64,000 nt of DNA from DASUBV01 sp035763085 (GCA_035763085.1 DASUBV010000290.1:22404-86403), one strand, 5' to 3'. Shown: positions 16,529-24,564, counted from the stretch's first letter. Numbers and translations are program-made. Notes: generated by a model from the sequence alone, not told the origin.

Positions 16529-17767
16529 ATGAGCAAGCTTCCGCTGCGCGCGCGCCTGGCCACCGGCATCGGCGGGGCAGCCAGCACCGTATCGCGGCTG
16601 ACCGGCCGCGGCGACGGATCGGTCATCGGCGGCGTGCTGGGCCTGCGGGTGGAGCCCGAGCTGCTCCGGCTGCTGGCCGCCGGCCGCCAGGTCGTCCTGG
16701 TCACCGGGACGAACGGGAAGACCACCACGACCCGGCTGATCACCGCGGCGCTCGGCGCGCTGGGCCAGGAGGTGGCCAGCAACGCCTTCGGCGCCAACAT
16801 GGAGGCGGGCCTGGCCTCGGCCCTGGGCCGGGCGCCGGAGGCGCCGTACGCGGTCCTGGAGACCGACGAGCGGTACCTGCCCGCGGTCATCCGGGCCACC
16901 AGCCCGCGGGTGGTCACGCTGCTGAACCTGAGCCGGGACCAGATGGACCGGGCGGCCGAGATCTGGCTGATCGCCCGGCGCTGGCGCGAGGCGCTGGCGG
17001 CGGCCACCGACTGCGTGGTCATCGCCAACGCCGATGACCCGCTGATCGCCTGGGCCGCGGGCGCGGCCCGGCACGTGACCTGGGTCGCGGCGGGCCAGCG
17101 CTGGCACGAGGACTCCTGGTGCTGCCCGGAGTGCGGCTCGCACCTGCGCCGTGACGCGCTGGGCTGGCGGTGCGCGGAGTGCCCGTTCGCCCGCCCGCCG
17201 ACGCCGTGGGTCCTGGAGGACGGCTCGGTGATCGACGCGCTCGGCCAGGTGCGCGAGCTGAACCTGGCGCTGCCGGGCCGGGCCAACCAGTCCAATGCGG
17301 TGGTCGCCCTGGCCGTCGCCGGCCACTTCGGCATCAGCGTGGCCGACGCGCTGCCGCTGCTGCGCACGGTGACCTCGGTGGCCGGGCGGTACACGCTGGT
17401 GGAGCGCAACGGGGTCAAGGTCCGGCTGCTGCTGGCCAAGAACCCGGCCGGCTGGCTGGAGGCCTTCGACGTGCTCACCGAGGGGCCGGGCCCGGTGCTG
17501 CTGGCGGTCAACGCGCAGGTGCCCGACGGCAAGGACACCTCGTGGCTCTGGGATGTCGACTACCGTCTGCTGCGCGAGCGCCGCGTGTTCGTCGCCGGCG
17601 AGCGGCGGCTGGACCTGGCTGTACGGCTGGAGGCCGATCAGGTGACTTTCGATCTGGTGGACGGGCTGGATGACGCGATCGGCCGGGCCCGGTCCGGTCA
17701 TCTCGACGTCATCGCCAACTACACCGCGTTCCAGCACATCCGCGCCCTCCTCGGGCGTACTCAGTGA
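16529..17767 (+). CDS. murT: Lipid II isoglutaminyl synthase, glutamate-ligase subunit MurT
   Basis: MurT, 412 residues, works with GatD to amidate the D-Glu of lipid II in peptidoglycan synthesis. The Mur-ligase P-loop GTNGKTTTTR is at about 66-75. A four-Cys zinc ribbon typical of MurT is visible (Cys198/199 and Cys202, then Cys215 and Cys218). The ligase C-terminal domain follows (about 300-412). The end overlaps gatD by four bases (GTGA), as in other actinobacteria and firmicutes. The transcript is probably leaderless. Acts at the cytoplasmic face of the membrane. Confidence 0.93.
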   Translation: MSKLPLRARLATGIGGAASTVSRLTGRGDGSVIGGVLGLRVEPELLRLLAAGRQVVLVTGTNGKTTTTRLITAALGALGQEVASNAFGANMEAGLASALGRAPEAPYAVLETDERYLPAVIRATSPRVVTLLNLSRDQMDRAAEIWLIARRWREALAAATDCVVIANADDPLIAWAAGAARHVTWVAAGQRWHEDSWCCPECGSHLRRDALGWRCAECPFARPPTPWVLEDGSVIDALGQVRELNLALPGRANQSNAVVALAVAGHFGISVADALPLLRTVTSVAGRYTLVERNGVKVRLLLAKNPAGWLEAFDVLTEGPGPVLLAVNAQVPDGKDTSWLWDVDYRLLRERRVFVAGERRLDLAVRLEADQVTFDLVDGLDDAIGRARSGHLDVIANYTAFQHIRALLGRTQ

Positions 17768-18759
17768 CCGCCGGGCACCCCGGCGGCGAGCGCCGGTACC
17801 TGTCACCCAGCGGGTCGGGCCCGGATCCGGTCCCCGAGCCGGCCCGCCGCGGGCGGCACGCCGCGCCGGGCAGCCCGGCGGACCACCCCCTGGAGCCCCC
17901 GGTCGAGGAGCGGTATGGCCCGGGGGGCCACCCCCTGGAGCCCCCGGTCGAGGGGCAGTATGGTCCGGGAGGCCAGCCTCCAGCCGAGGAGCGGTATGAC
18001 CCAGGGCACCTCCCCCTGGAGCCCCCGGTCCCGGGGCGGCGGGGGGAGAGCCGGCTGCGGCTGGTCTGGGTCTACCCGGACCTGCTGAGCACCTACGGCG
18101 ACCGCGGGAACCTGCTGGTACTGCAGCGGCGCGCCCGGCTGCGCGGCCTGTCGGTAGAGGCCGTCGAGGTCAACGCCGACCAGAGCGTCCCGCAGCAGGG
18201 CGATATCTACCTGCTTGGCGGCGGCGAGGACCTGCCGCAGATCCTGGCCGCCCGGCGGCTGGCTGCCGACGGCGGCCTGGCCGCAGCCGCGGCCAGCGGC
18301 GCGGTGGTGTTCGCCGTGTGCGCGGGCTACCAGGTCATCGGCACCCAGTTCGGCGGCGTGGAGGGCGAGCCGGTGGGCGGCCTGTCGATCATCGACATCG
18401 CCAGCGGCCGCGGGGACCGGCGCGGTGTCGGCGAGATCGTCGCCGACGTCGACCCGGGGCTGGGCGTGGACCGGCTGACCGGGTTCGAGAACCACCAGGG
18501 CGTGACCCGGATCGGGCGCGGCGTCCGGCCGCTGGCCCGGGTTTCGCTCGGCGTGGGCAACGGGGACGGCACCGAGGGCGCGTACGCGGGCAAGGTGCTC
18601 GGCACCTACCTGCACGGTCCGGTACTGGTGCGCAACCCGAGCCTGGCCGACCTGCTGCTGCGCTGGGCGGTCGGCGACTTGCCGCCGCTGCCGGACGCCG
18701 ACGAGGACTGGGCGCGCCGGCTGCGCGGCGAGCGGCTGGCGGCCGTCGCGCCGGGCTAG
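17764..18759 (+). CDS. gatD: Lipid II isoglutaminyl synthase, glutaminase subunit GatD
   Basis: Class I glutamine amidotransferase, 331 residues, supplying ammonia to MurT. The family usually starts close to RLRLVWVYPDLLSTYGDRGN; here that segment begins only at about residue 98. The catalytic nucleophile is Cys186 (VCAGYQVIG) and the His is His284 (TYLHGPV). The extra N-terminus is Pro/Gly-rich and carries 15-residue repeats (41-89) with no counterpart in GatD proteins I know. No in-frame ATG or GTG lies between the repeats and the core, so GTG 17764 is kept as start. The extension may be tolerated disorder caused by repeat insertion. Confidence 0.9.
   Translation: MTAGHPGGERRYLSPSGSGPDPVPEPARRGRHAAPGSPADHPLEPPVEERYGPGGHPLEPPVEGQYGPGGQPPAEERYDPGHLPLEPPVPGRRGESRLRLVWVYPDLLSTYGDRGNLLVLQRRARLRGLSVEAVEVNADQSVPQQGDIYLLGGGEDLPQILAARRLAADGGLAAAAASGAVVFAVCAGYQVIGTQFGGVEGEPVGGLSIIDIASGRGDRRGVGEIVADVDPGLGVDRLTGFENHQGVTRIGRGVRPLARVSLGVGNGDGTEGAYAGKVLGTYLHGPVLVRNPSLADLLLRWAVGDLPPLPDADEDWARRLRGERLAAVAPG
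17884..18030 (+). repeat. In-frame 45-bp repeats inside gatD
   Basis: Two full 45-base units (17884-17928, 17929-17973), a 33-base shortened unit (17974-18006) and a 24-base partial unit. They encode repeats of HPLEPPVEERYGPGG. The nucleotide core (CACCCCCTGG followed by AGCCCCCGG) resembles intergenic repeats at 42283-42434 and 52881-52930. Confidence 0.85.
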
Positions 18760-19121
18760 TAGACCAGCGCCTGCGCGCCGTCGGCCATGACCTCGGCGAT
18801 GAACGTGGCCGCGCCGGCGATCCGGATCCCGGCCAGCACGCCGCCCGGAGTGATCTGGCGGCGCGCCGCGCACTGCGTGCACACGGTCACCGTGCCGCTG
18901 GCCAGGACGCCGGCCAGCATGTCCGCCATCGGCATGGCGTGCGGCAGGACAACATCCGCGCCCCGGCCGGGCAGGGCGAACCAGGCGGCCTCCCCGGTCA
19001 GCCACAGCGACACCGGGATGCCACTGGCGGCCGCCGTGGCGGCGACGGTGAAGGCCTGATTGCAGCGCTCGGGATCGTCCTTGCCCGCGGTCACCTTGAC
19101 CACCAGGGAACGCGTGCTCAT
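18756..19121 (-). CDS. DsrE-family protein
   Basis: Protein of 121 residues with the DsrE/DsrF-like flavodoxin-type fold: VVKVTAGKDDPERCNQAFTVA at the start, GIPVSLWLTGEAAW in the middle, and the segment VTVCTQCAARRQI with two Cys in the usual place for the sulfur-relay Cys. Family members move sulfur or act as peroxiredoxin-like partners. The gene converges on gatD with a 4-base overlap of stops. A TAGGGT box 6 bases before the ATG suggests a leaderless mRNA. The partner is unknown. Confidence 0.82.
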   Translation of the reverse strand: MSTRSLVVKVTAGKDDPERCNQAFTVAATAAASGIPVSLWLTGEAAWFALPGRGADVVLPHAMPMADMLAGVLASGTVTVCTQCAARRQITPGGVLAGIRIAGAATFIAEVMADGAQALVY

Positions 19122-19127
19122 TCTTGG

Positions 19128-19133
19128 ACCCTA
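19128..19133 (-). promoter_or_regulatory. -10 box for leaderless dsrE-like mRNA
   Basis: On the minus strand TAGGGT stands 6 bases before the ATG at 19121. There is no ribosome binding site. Confidence 0.55.
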
Positions 19134-19183
19134 GCCCAGGGCCGGGCCCGGCGTGGCGCGGGCGGCGGCGCGGTAAGGAATCC

Positions 19184-19189
19184 TAGACT
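19184..19189 (+). promoter_or_regulatory. -10 box for the small membrane protein
   Basis: TAGACT ends 7 bases before the ATG at 19197, giving a leaderless transcript. Confidence 0.55.
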
Positions 19190-19196
19190 TGCGGTC

Positions 19197-19334
19197 ATGC
19201 CGGCCATGGTGAGCGGGATCATCCTGGTGGTGGCCCTCGCCGCGATGGCCGCCCTGGCCGCGGTGCTGGCCGTGACGGCCTACCGGCGTGCCGGGTCCCG
19301 GGATGCCGGCCAGCGCGACGAGCGCCTATCCTGA
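19197..19334 (+). CDS. Small single-span membrane protein, 45 residues
   Basis: Short ORF beginning MPAMVSGIILVVALAAM, with one hydrophobic helix covering about residues 4-30 and a basic/polar tail ending in RDERLS. A well-placed -10 box gives it a leaderless start, and the last codons overlap the -10 box of the next gene, which supports a real, compact gene. I recognise no family and can assign no function. Confidence 0.6.
   Translation: MPAMVSGIILVVALAAMAALAAVLAVTAYRRAGSRDAGQRDERLS
19327..19332 (+). promoter_or_regulatory. -10 box for leaderless nitrobindin mRNA
   Basis: TATCCT ends 7 bases before the ATG at 19340 and lies inside the end of the preceding small ORF. Confidence 0.5.
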
Positions 19335-19339
19335 CGCGA

Positions 19340-19864
19340 ATGACTTCCGATTCTGGCGCGGTCGCGCCGCCGGGCGGCGCGGAGCCCGCGCTGCATCCCG
19401 GCCTGGCGCCGCTGCGGTTCCTGCTGGGCCGGTGGGAAGGCGCCGGCGTTGTCGGCTACCCGACCATCGAGAGCGCGAACTTCGGCCAGGAGATCTCCTT
19501 CAGCCACAACGGCAAGCCGTACCTGATCTACGCCAGCCGCTCCTGGCTCCTGGAGGAGGACGGGCGGATCGGGCGGCCGCTGGCCATGGAGACCGGCTTC
19601 TGGCGGCCCCAGGAGGGCGGCGAGATCGAAGTGGTGCTGGCGCACGCCAGCGGGATCACCGAGATCTACCTGGGCCAGGTGACCGGCACCAAGGTCGAGC
19701 TGGCCACCGACGCGGTCGCGCGGACGGCCACCGCCCGCGAGGTCACCGCGGGCCGGCGGCTGTACGGGCTGATCGGCGCGGACCTGGGCTGGGCCTACGA
19801 CATGGCGGCGGTCGGCCAGCCGCTCCAGGCGCACGTCTCGGCGCAGCTCAAGCGCACGGCATAG
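19340..19864 (+). CDS. Nitrobindin-like heme-binding protein (FABP family)
   Basis: Protein of 174 residues with the ten-stranded beta-barrel pattern of nitrobindins. The hallmark LLGRWEGAGVVGYP is near residues 31-44, followed by FGQEISFSHNGKPYLIYASR and the barrel-closing segment. Known relatives bind ferric heme through a distal-face His and isomerise peroxynitrite or bind NO. I place the proximal His among those in the second half only tentatively. Located just before a Fur-type regulator and YgfZ, as in other actinobacteria. The transcript is probably leaderless. Confidence 0.85.
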   Translation: MTSDSGAVAPPGGAEPALHPGLAPLRFLLGRWEGAGVVGYPTIESANFGQEISFSHNGKPYLIYASRSWLLEEDGRIGRPLAMETGFWRPQEGGEIEVVLAHASGITEIYLGQVTGTKVELATDAVARTATAREVTAGRRLYGLIGADLGWAYDMAAVGQPLQAHVSAQLKRTA

Positions 19865-20399
19865 CAGCCACGGGCCAGGGCACCGGGGCAGTCCCGGAGG
19901 GCGGCCCCGCACGGCGGCGCCATATCCGGAAATCGGCTCGGAAACGGGCCGGGAAATCACCCGAACGGGCCGGGAAATCAACCGGGCCGGGGAAATTAAG
20001 AACCCCGGGCCTCTCCCGCGGTCAGCGGCCCGAAGGCATGCATCACACGCGGGGACCGGCTGGACAAGGCCGGTCAGCCCGGGGGTCCGGTGTCTGCCGT
20101 GTATTCGCCGGCCGCCGTCTACCGCAGGACGGCCGGTGAAACGCTGCCGAGGCAGCGCCCACGCAGGCGGCGGCTAGCGGACAGCCACCTCGCGAGTCCA
20201 AGATCTATGCATAAGTTCCGGACCACCTCCTTTCCCGCGTTAGCCGGAACGCTACGTCAGACGCCGGGCCCGCCGCAAGCCAGTATCTGCCGGGGCGCTG
20301 CCTGCCCGGCGGAGGCCGGCCCCGGAACCCCCGGCCCCGCGGCGCCGCGCCCCCGGACCCCCGCGGCGTTTCGCGGGGCAGGCTGTCTGCATACCTCAT
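19865..20399. other. Non-coding interval between nitrobindin and fur
   Basis: No convincing gene. The first part holds the 21-bp tandem repeats at 19922-19996. The middle is G+C-rich without coding bias. The last 60 bases contain the fur promoter. A 113-codon forward ORF crossing this interval is Arg/Pro-rich and runs into fur in another frame, so I discount it. Confidence 0.6.
19922..19996. repeat. 21-bp tandem repeat array
   Basis: Two nearly identical 21-base units (19943-19963 and 19964-19984, differing at one base) share the core GGGCCGGGAAATCA. A diverged unit lies before them (core CCGGAAATCGG) and a truncated unit after (GGCCGGGGAAAT). The period equals two helical turns, so all GGAAAT cores lie on the same face of the DNA. 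Confidence 0.75.
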
Positions 20400-20405
20400 T
20401 ACAAT
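20400..20405 (+). promoter_or_regulatory. -10 box for leaderless fur-family mRNA
   Basis: TACAAT, a close match to the consensus, ends 6 bases before the ATG at 20412. Confidence 0.6.
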
Positions 20406-20411
20406 CGAGGC

Positions 20412-20828
20412 ATGTCGCAGACGTGGGATGACACGCTGCGGGCTAGCGGATACCGCGTCACCCCCCAGCGCCAGCTCGTGCTCGAGGCGGTCACCAGGCT
20501 GGAGCACGCCACGCCGGAGGAGATCTACACCGACGTGCGGCACATCGCACGCGGCGTGAACGTCTCCACGGTGTACCGGACGCTGGAACTGCTGGAGCAG
20601 GTCGGGCTGGTCACCCATACCCACCTCGGGCACGGCGCGCCGCGCTACCACCTGGCCGCCGAGGCCCAGCACGTGCACCTGGTCTGCCGGGAGTGCGAGC
20701 GGGTGACCCAGGTAGAGCCGTCCGCGGTCAGCTCGCTGGTGACGGCCCTGGACGCCGAGCAGGGGTTCGAGACCGACGTCGGCCACCTGACGGTCTTCGG
20801 CCGCTGTGCCGCCTGCCGCCAGGCCTAG
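20412..20828 (+). CDS. Fur-family metal-responsive regulator
   Basis: Repressor of 138 residues. The winged helix (RVTPQRQLVLEAVTRLEHATPEEIYTDVR in pieces, then VNVSTVYRTLELLEQ) covers about 10-75. The metal-binding half has HTHLGHGAPRYH, HVHLVCREC (Cys pair) and a second Cys pair CAAC near the C-terminus, forming the structural zinc site. The subtype (Fe, Zn, peroxide or Ni) cannot be decided by eye, though the C-x2-C pairs fit Fur and Zur proteins. The mRNA appears leaderless. The 21-bp repeats 430 bases upstream could be unrelated. Confidence 0.9.
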   Translation: MSQTWDDTLRASGYRVTPQRQLVLEAVTRLEHATPEEIYTDVRHIARGVNVSTVYRTLELLEQVGLVTHTHLGHGAPRYHLAAEAQHVHLVCRECERVTQVEPSAVSSLVTALDAEQGFETDVGHLTVFGRCAACRQA

Positions 20829-20863
20829 CGCCGGCGCCGCCCGGCCGGCCGGGCCGGGGCGGA

Positions 20864-20869
20864 TACGCT
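20864..20869 (+). promoter_or_regulatory. -10 box for leaderless ygfZ-like mRNA
   Basis: TACGCT ends 7 bases before the ATG at 20877. Confidence 0.5.
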
Positions 20870-20876
20870 GGCGATT

Positions 20877-21920
20877 ATGGACAGTCCCCTTCTTGCCGAG
20901 CCAGGCGCGGTGGCGGCCTCCGGGCCCGACGCCGGCGTGGCCGAGCACTACGGCGATCCCTATGCCGAGCAGCGCGCGATCGCCGCATCCTGGGGCGTGG
21001 TTGACGCCTCGCACCGGGATGTCATCCGCATTACCGGGCCCGACCGCCTGTCCTGGCTGCACAGCCTGACCACCCAGCATCTGGAGCAGCTCGCGCCCGG
21101 CGGCAGCGCCGAGGCCCTGATCCTGAACCCGCAGGGTCACCTGGAGCATCACCTGACGCTGGCTGATGACGGCTCGGCAACCTGGGTGCATGTCGAGCCG
21201 GGGACCGCCGCGGCCCTGCTGGAGTTCCTGGTCTCCATGCAGTTCCTGCTGCGCGTGGAGCCCGCCGACGTCAGCGGCGAGTACGCCGTGCTGCAGCTGC
21301 CGGGCCCGGAGGCTGCCGCGCACCTGCCCGCGACCGCGGTCGCGACGATGACCGGCCCGCTGGACATCAGCGTCGTCGTGGCGCGCGATCAGCTGGCGGC
21401 GCAGGTCGCGGCGCTGCGCGCGGCCGGCGCCCGGCTGGCCGGGACCTGGGCTCGCGAGGCGCTGCGCATCGCGGCCGGGGTGCCGCGGCCGGGGCTGGAC
21501 ACCGACCACCGCACGATCCCGCACGAGATGGGCTGGATCGACACCGCCGTGCACCTGAGCAAGGGCTGCTATCGCGGGCAGGAGACGGTGGCGCGGGTGC
21601 ACAACCTGGGCCACCCGCCGCGCCGGCTGGTCCGGCTGCAGCTGGACGGCAGCGAGGACCGGCTGCCGGGCCATGGCGACCCGGTCACGCTGGCGGGCGG
21701 CGAGGCGGCCAGCGTCGGGTTCGTCGGCTCGGCGGCGCGGCACTACGAGCTTGGCCCCGTCGCGCTGGCGGTGATCAAGCGGACCGTGCCGGTCGACGCG
21801 GCGCTGGCGGCGGACGGCATCGCCGCCGCCCAGGAGGTGATCGTCTCCCCGGACGCCGGCGGGAACGTCCAGGTCACGCTGCGGCGGCCGCGCGGTGACC
21901 TGATCGGCCGCGGCCGCTAG
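20877..21920 (+). CDS. ygfZ: Folate-binding YgfZ/GcvT-domain protein
   Basis: Protein of 347 residues of the YgfZ/IBA57 family, which supports maturation or repair of iron-sulfur enzymes with tetrahydrofolate. The signature KGCYRGQE is at 229-236. The aminomethyltransferase-like N-terminal domain covers about 30-200 (LSWLHSLTTQHLEQL). A barrel domain ends the protein. Position after fur is common in actinobacteria and fits an iron-related role. The mRNA appears leaderless. Confidence 0.9.
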   Translation: MDSPLLAEPGAVAASGPDAGVAEHYGDPYAEQRAIAASWGVVDASHRDVIRITGPDRLSWLHSLTTQHLEQLAPGGSAEALILNPQGHLEHHLTLADDGSATWVHVEPGTAAALLEFLVSMQFLLRVEPADVSGEYAVLQLPGPEAAAHLPATAVATMTGPLDISVVVARDQLAAQVAALRAAGARLAGTWAREALRIAAGVPRPGLDTDHRTIPHEMGWIDTAVHLSKGCYRGQETVARVHNLGHPPRRLVRLQLDGSEDRLPGHGDPVTLAGGEAASVGFVGSAARHYELGPVALAVIKRTVPVDAALAADGIAAAQEVIVSPDAGGNVQVTLRRPRGDLIGRGR

Positions 21921-22027
21921 CCCCGCGTGCCGGCCGCCGCCGGCGCTGACCTTAGAATCTGCGCGCCGGCCCCGAAACCGGGGCAGGCCCGACAGCTGGT
22001 GACCTGAGCTCCCGGAGGTAAACCGCA

Positions 22028-22966
22028 GTGCTGCGCCGTGCGCTGCTGGCCGCGTCAGCCAGCACCAGGATTCATGAGCTGGTCACCACCATGCCGGTCA
22101 CCCGCGACGTTGTCGCCCGGTTCGTAGCGGGCAGCACCGCCGGGGAGGCGCTGCCGGTGATCTCCCGGCTGCTGGACAGCGGGCTGCTGGCCACCATCGA
22201 CTATCTCGGCGAGTACACCCGGGACCGGGAGCAGGCTGCCGCCACGGCCGATGAGTACATCCGGCTGCTAGGCCAGCTGAGCTCGGCCGGGCTGGCGGCC
22301 GGCGGCCGGGCCGAGGTGTCGGTGAAGGCGACCGCGGTGGGCCTGGGCCTGCCCGACCACGGCGAGAAGACGGCGCTGGAGAACATCGTCCGGATCGCGG
22401 TGGCGGCCCGCAACGCCGGCACCACCGTCACCCTGGACATGGAGGACCACACCCGCGTGGAGGCGACGCTGCGCCTGGTCACCCAGCTCCGCGCCGACTT
22501 CCCGGACCTGGGCTGCGTGATCCAGTCCTACCTGCGGCGCAGCCCGGCCGACTGCGAGGCGCTGGCCGCTGCCGGGTCGCGGGTTCGGCTGTGCAAGGGC
22601 GCCTACCGGGCCCCGGACGAGGTGGCCTTCGCGGCCAGGCACGACGTGGACCTGTCCTACGCCCGGTGCCTGCGGATCCTGATGCAGGGCCGGGGCTACC
22701 CGATGCTGGCCACCCACGACCCGCGGCTGATCGAGCTCGGCGGGGTCAAGGCGGCCATGGCCGGCCGGGACCATGCCGCCTTTGAGTACCAGATGCTGTA
22801 CGGGATGCGCCCGGCCGAGCAGCGCCGGCTGGCCGCGCGCGGCGCGCAGGTGCGCGTGTACGTGCCCTACGGCAGCGACTGGTACGGCTACCTCGTACGG
22901 CGGCTGGCCGAGCGTCCGGCGAACCTGGCCTTTTTCCTGCGCGGGCTGATCTCACGGGGTCGCTGA
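22028..22966 (+). CDS. Proline dehydrogenase
   Basis: Stand-alone flavin-dependent proline dehydrogenase of 312 residues, oxidising L-proline to pyrroline-5-carboxylate. The TIM-barrel motifs are visible: EVSVKATAVGLGLPDHG, VTLDMEDHTRVEATL, VRLCKGAYRAP and the closing YGSDWYGYLVRRLAERP with the paired Arg for substrate carboxylate binding. GGAGGT lies upstream of the GTG start. A possible -10 (TAGAAT) and a 6-bp hairpin (21969-21984) sit in the leader region. No P5C dehydrogenase is adjacent; instead proC, which reverses the pathway, follows. Confidence 0.9.
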   Translation: MLRRALLAASASTRIHELVTTMPVTRDVVARFVAGSTAGEALPVISRLLDSGLLATIDYLGEYTRDREQAAATADEYIRLLGQLSSAGLAAGGRAEVSVKATAVGLGLPDHGEKTALENIVRIAVAARNAGTTVTLDMEDHTRVEATLRLVTQLRADFPDLGCVIQSYLRRSPADCEALAAAGSRVRLCKGAYRAPDEVAFAARHDVDLSYARCLRILMQGRGYPMLATHDPRLIELGGVKAAMAGRDHAAFEYQMLYGMRPAEQRRLAARGAQVRVYVPYGSDWYGYLVRRLAERPANLAFFLRGLISRGR

Positions 22967-23079
22967 GCCGGCAAATGGCGGCACCGGGATTGCGTCCCGG
23001 CCGGCCGCCGGCGATGGGCCGCGCCCTGTTCGCGGCCCGGTATTCCCGCGGCATTACCGCGCGCGCATTCGGCCGCCGA

Positions 23080-23110
23080 TTTCATGATCAGGACGGGCGT
23101 TTCATGATCA
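23080..23110. repeat. Paired 11-base repeat TTTCATGATCA, 20 bases apart
   Basis: Two exact copies (23080-23090 and 23100-23110) spaced by two helical turns, ending 30 bases before the proC -10 box. The core TGATCA is palindromic. They are likely binding sites for a regulator of proC or remnants of a duplication. Confidence 0.55.
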
Positions 23111-23140
23111 GCGCTTAGCCGCGCCGGCGCAGCGCCGCGA

Positions 23141-23146
23141 TAGGGT
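23141..23146 (+). promoter_or_regulatory. -10 box for leaderless proC mRNA
   Basis: TAGGGT ends 7 bases before the GTG at 23154. Confidence 0.55.
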
Positions 23147-23153
23147 TTGTCGG

Positions 23154-23948
23154 GTGATCGCTGTCCTGGGCGCCGGGAAGATGGGCGAGGCGCTGACCTC
23201 CGGCATGCTGCGCGCGGGCACCTCGCCGGCGCAGGTCGTGGCCGCCGTCCGGCGGGCCGACCGCGCGGCGCAGCTGACGGACGCCTACGGCATCGAGGTG
23301 CTCAGCCCCGCGGCCGCGGCCGGGCGCGCCCAGACGCTGCTGATCACGGTCAAGCCCCAGGACATGGCCGCCCTGCTGGCGGAGATCGCGCCCGCGGTGT
23401 CGGCGGACAAGCTGGTGATCTCGGTGGCGGCCGGCATCCCGACCCGCTTCATCGAGAGCCGGCTCAGCGGCGAGGTGCCTGTCGTCCGGGTCATGTCCAA
23501 CACGCCCGTGCTGGTCGACGAGGCGATGAGCGTCATCTCGGCGGGGGCGTACGCCAGCGAGGAGCACCTGCAGCGCGCTGAGGAACTGCTCCGGCCGGTG
23601 GGCCGGGTACTGCGGATCCCCGAGTCTCAGCAGGACGCGGCGACCGCGCTGTCGGGCAGCGGGCCCGCCTACGTCTACTTCCTGGTCGAGGCCATGGTCG
23701 ATGCGGGCATCCTGCTGGGCATGCCGCGGGCCAATGCGCTGGAGATGGTCCGGCAGGCTGTCTACGGCGCGGCCACCATGCTGCGCGAGTCGGGGGAGCA
23801 CCCGGTGATCCTGCGCGAGGCAGTGACCTCGCCGGGCGGTACCACCATCAACGCCATCAGGGAACTGGAGCGGCACAGCGTGCGGGCCGCGTTCCTGGCC
23901 GCGATCGAGGCCGCGCGCGACCGCGGCCGGGAGCTAGGCGAGGGCTAG
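23154..23948 (+). CDS. proC: Pyrroline-5-carboxylate reductase
   Basis: Final enzyme of proline synthesis, 264 residues, reducing pyrroline-5-carboxylate with NAD(P)H. The Rossmann start is MIAVLGAGKMGEALTSGML; the family signature near the C-terminus reads REAVTSPGGTTINAIRELE, and TALSGSGPAYVYFLVEAM lies in the dimer domain. The GTG is the first or nearly first base of the predicted transcript. It is followed by a hairpin with a T-run. Sits next to proline dehydrogenase, so both directions of the proline/P5C pair are encoded within 2 kb. Confidence 0.95.
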   Translation: MIAVLGAGKMGEALTSGMLRAGTSPAQVVAAVRRADRAAQLTDAYGIEVLSPAAAAGRAQTLLITVKPQDMAALLAEIAPAVSADKLVISVAAGIPTRFIESRLSGEVPVVRVMSNTPVLVDEAMSVISAGAYASEEHLQRAEELLRPVGRVLRIPESQQDAATALSGSGPAYVYFLVEAMVDAGILLGMPRANALEMVRQAVYGAATMLRESGEHPVILREAVTSPGGTTINAIRELERHSVRAAFLAAIEAARDRGRELGEG

Positions 23949-23961
23949 CGCGGCTGGTGAG

Positions 23962-23987
23962 ACCCGCGGCCGGGCGGCGGGGTTTTT
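23962..23987 (+). terminator. Intrinsic terminator after proC
   Basis: Stem ACCCGC / GCGGGGT (one bulge) around a short G+C loop, followed immediately by TTTTT. It lies 14 bases beyond the proC stop. Confidence 0.65.
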
Positions 23988-24206
23988 GCATGACCGCCGG
24001 GGAGGGTTTTCGACGCCGCTGATGGTTACGTCATTCTGACCGTCAGGCCACATTCCGCTTATGGCCAGCGCGGAAATCCCGGCCAGGCGAATTGGCCGGG
24101 CTCGCCAGGGTTGCCCTTTTCAAAACAGGACTTACGCTGGAGACGGGCGTGACTGGTGCGCTGAAATCTCGCCAGGCACACTTGCCTGGCCAGGAGAGGG
24201 CTATCG

Positions 24207-24410
24207 ATGGCAGCAGAAGTGACTCCGCTCAGTGACGTCAGGTTCCTGACAGTGGCCGAGGTGGCCACGATCATGCGGGTCTCGAAGATGACCGTGTACC
24301 GCCTCGTGCACTCCGGGGAGCTCGAGGCGATCAGGGTCGGCCGCTCGTTCCGGGTGCCCGAGCAAGCAGTGAACACCTACCTGCGTGACGCCTTCGTGGG
24401 GTCGGACTGA
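24207..24410 (+). CDS. Excisionase/BldC-type helix-turn-helix protein
   Basis: DNA-binding protein of 67 residues. It is almost entirely a MerR-like winged helix: FLTVAEVATIMRVSKMTVYRL then HSGELEAIRVGRSFRVPEQAV. In Streptomyces a similar gene lies between proC and the bS22 gene, as here. AGGAGAGGG stands 5-13 bases upstream of the ATG, beside a hairpin (24171-24190, GCCAGGC/GCCTGGC) that could modulate initiation. The target genes are unknown. The second, closer BldC homologue in this window is at 44434-44634. Confidence 0.85.
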   Translation: MAAEVTPLSDVRFLTVAEVATIMRVSKMTVYRLVHSGELEAIRVGRSFRVPEQAVNTYLRDAFVGSD

Positions 24411-24564
24411 CCGGCCGCTGGTAACGCGGACGGCCCGCCTGGCGAGCACGCGATGCCCGTGCAGGAGCCGCGCGGCGGTACCCTGTGGCGTTGGCGTGTG
24501 CCCGGCCGCCCGCTGGGCCTGCGCGCAGGCATGCCCGTCCAAGTAGAGCGAGCGAGGGTGATCC

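Noticed and set aside
17884..18030. Possible CRISPR or IS-derived repeats in gatD
   Set aside because: Period is 45 bases with continuous coding and no spacers; no transposase or terminal inverted repeats.
19922..19996. Possible CRISPR array
   Set aside because: The units are directly adjacent, with no spacers, and no cas gene is present.
20090..20431. 113-codon plus-strand ORF before fur
   Set aside because: Arg/Pro-rich, no ribosome site, runs through the fur promoter and into fur in another frame.
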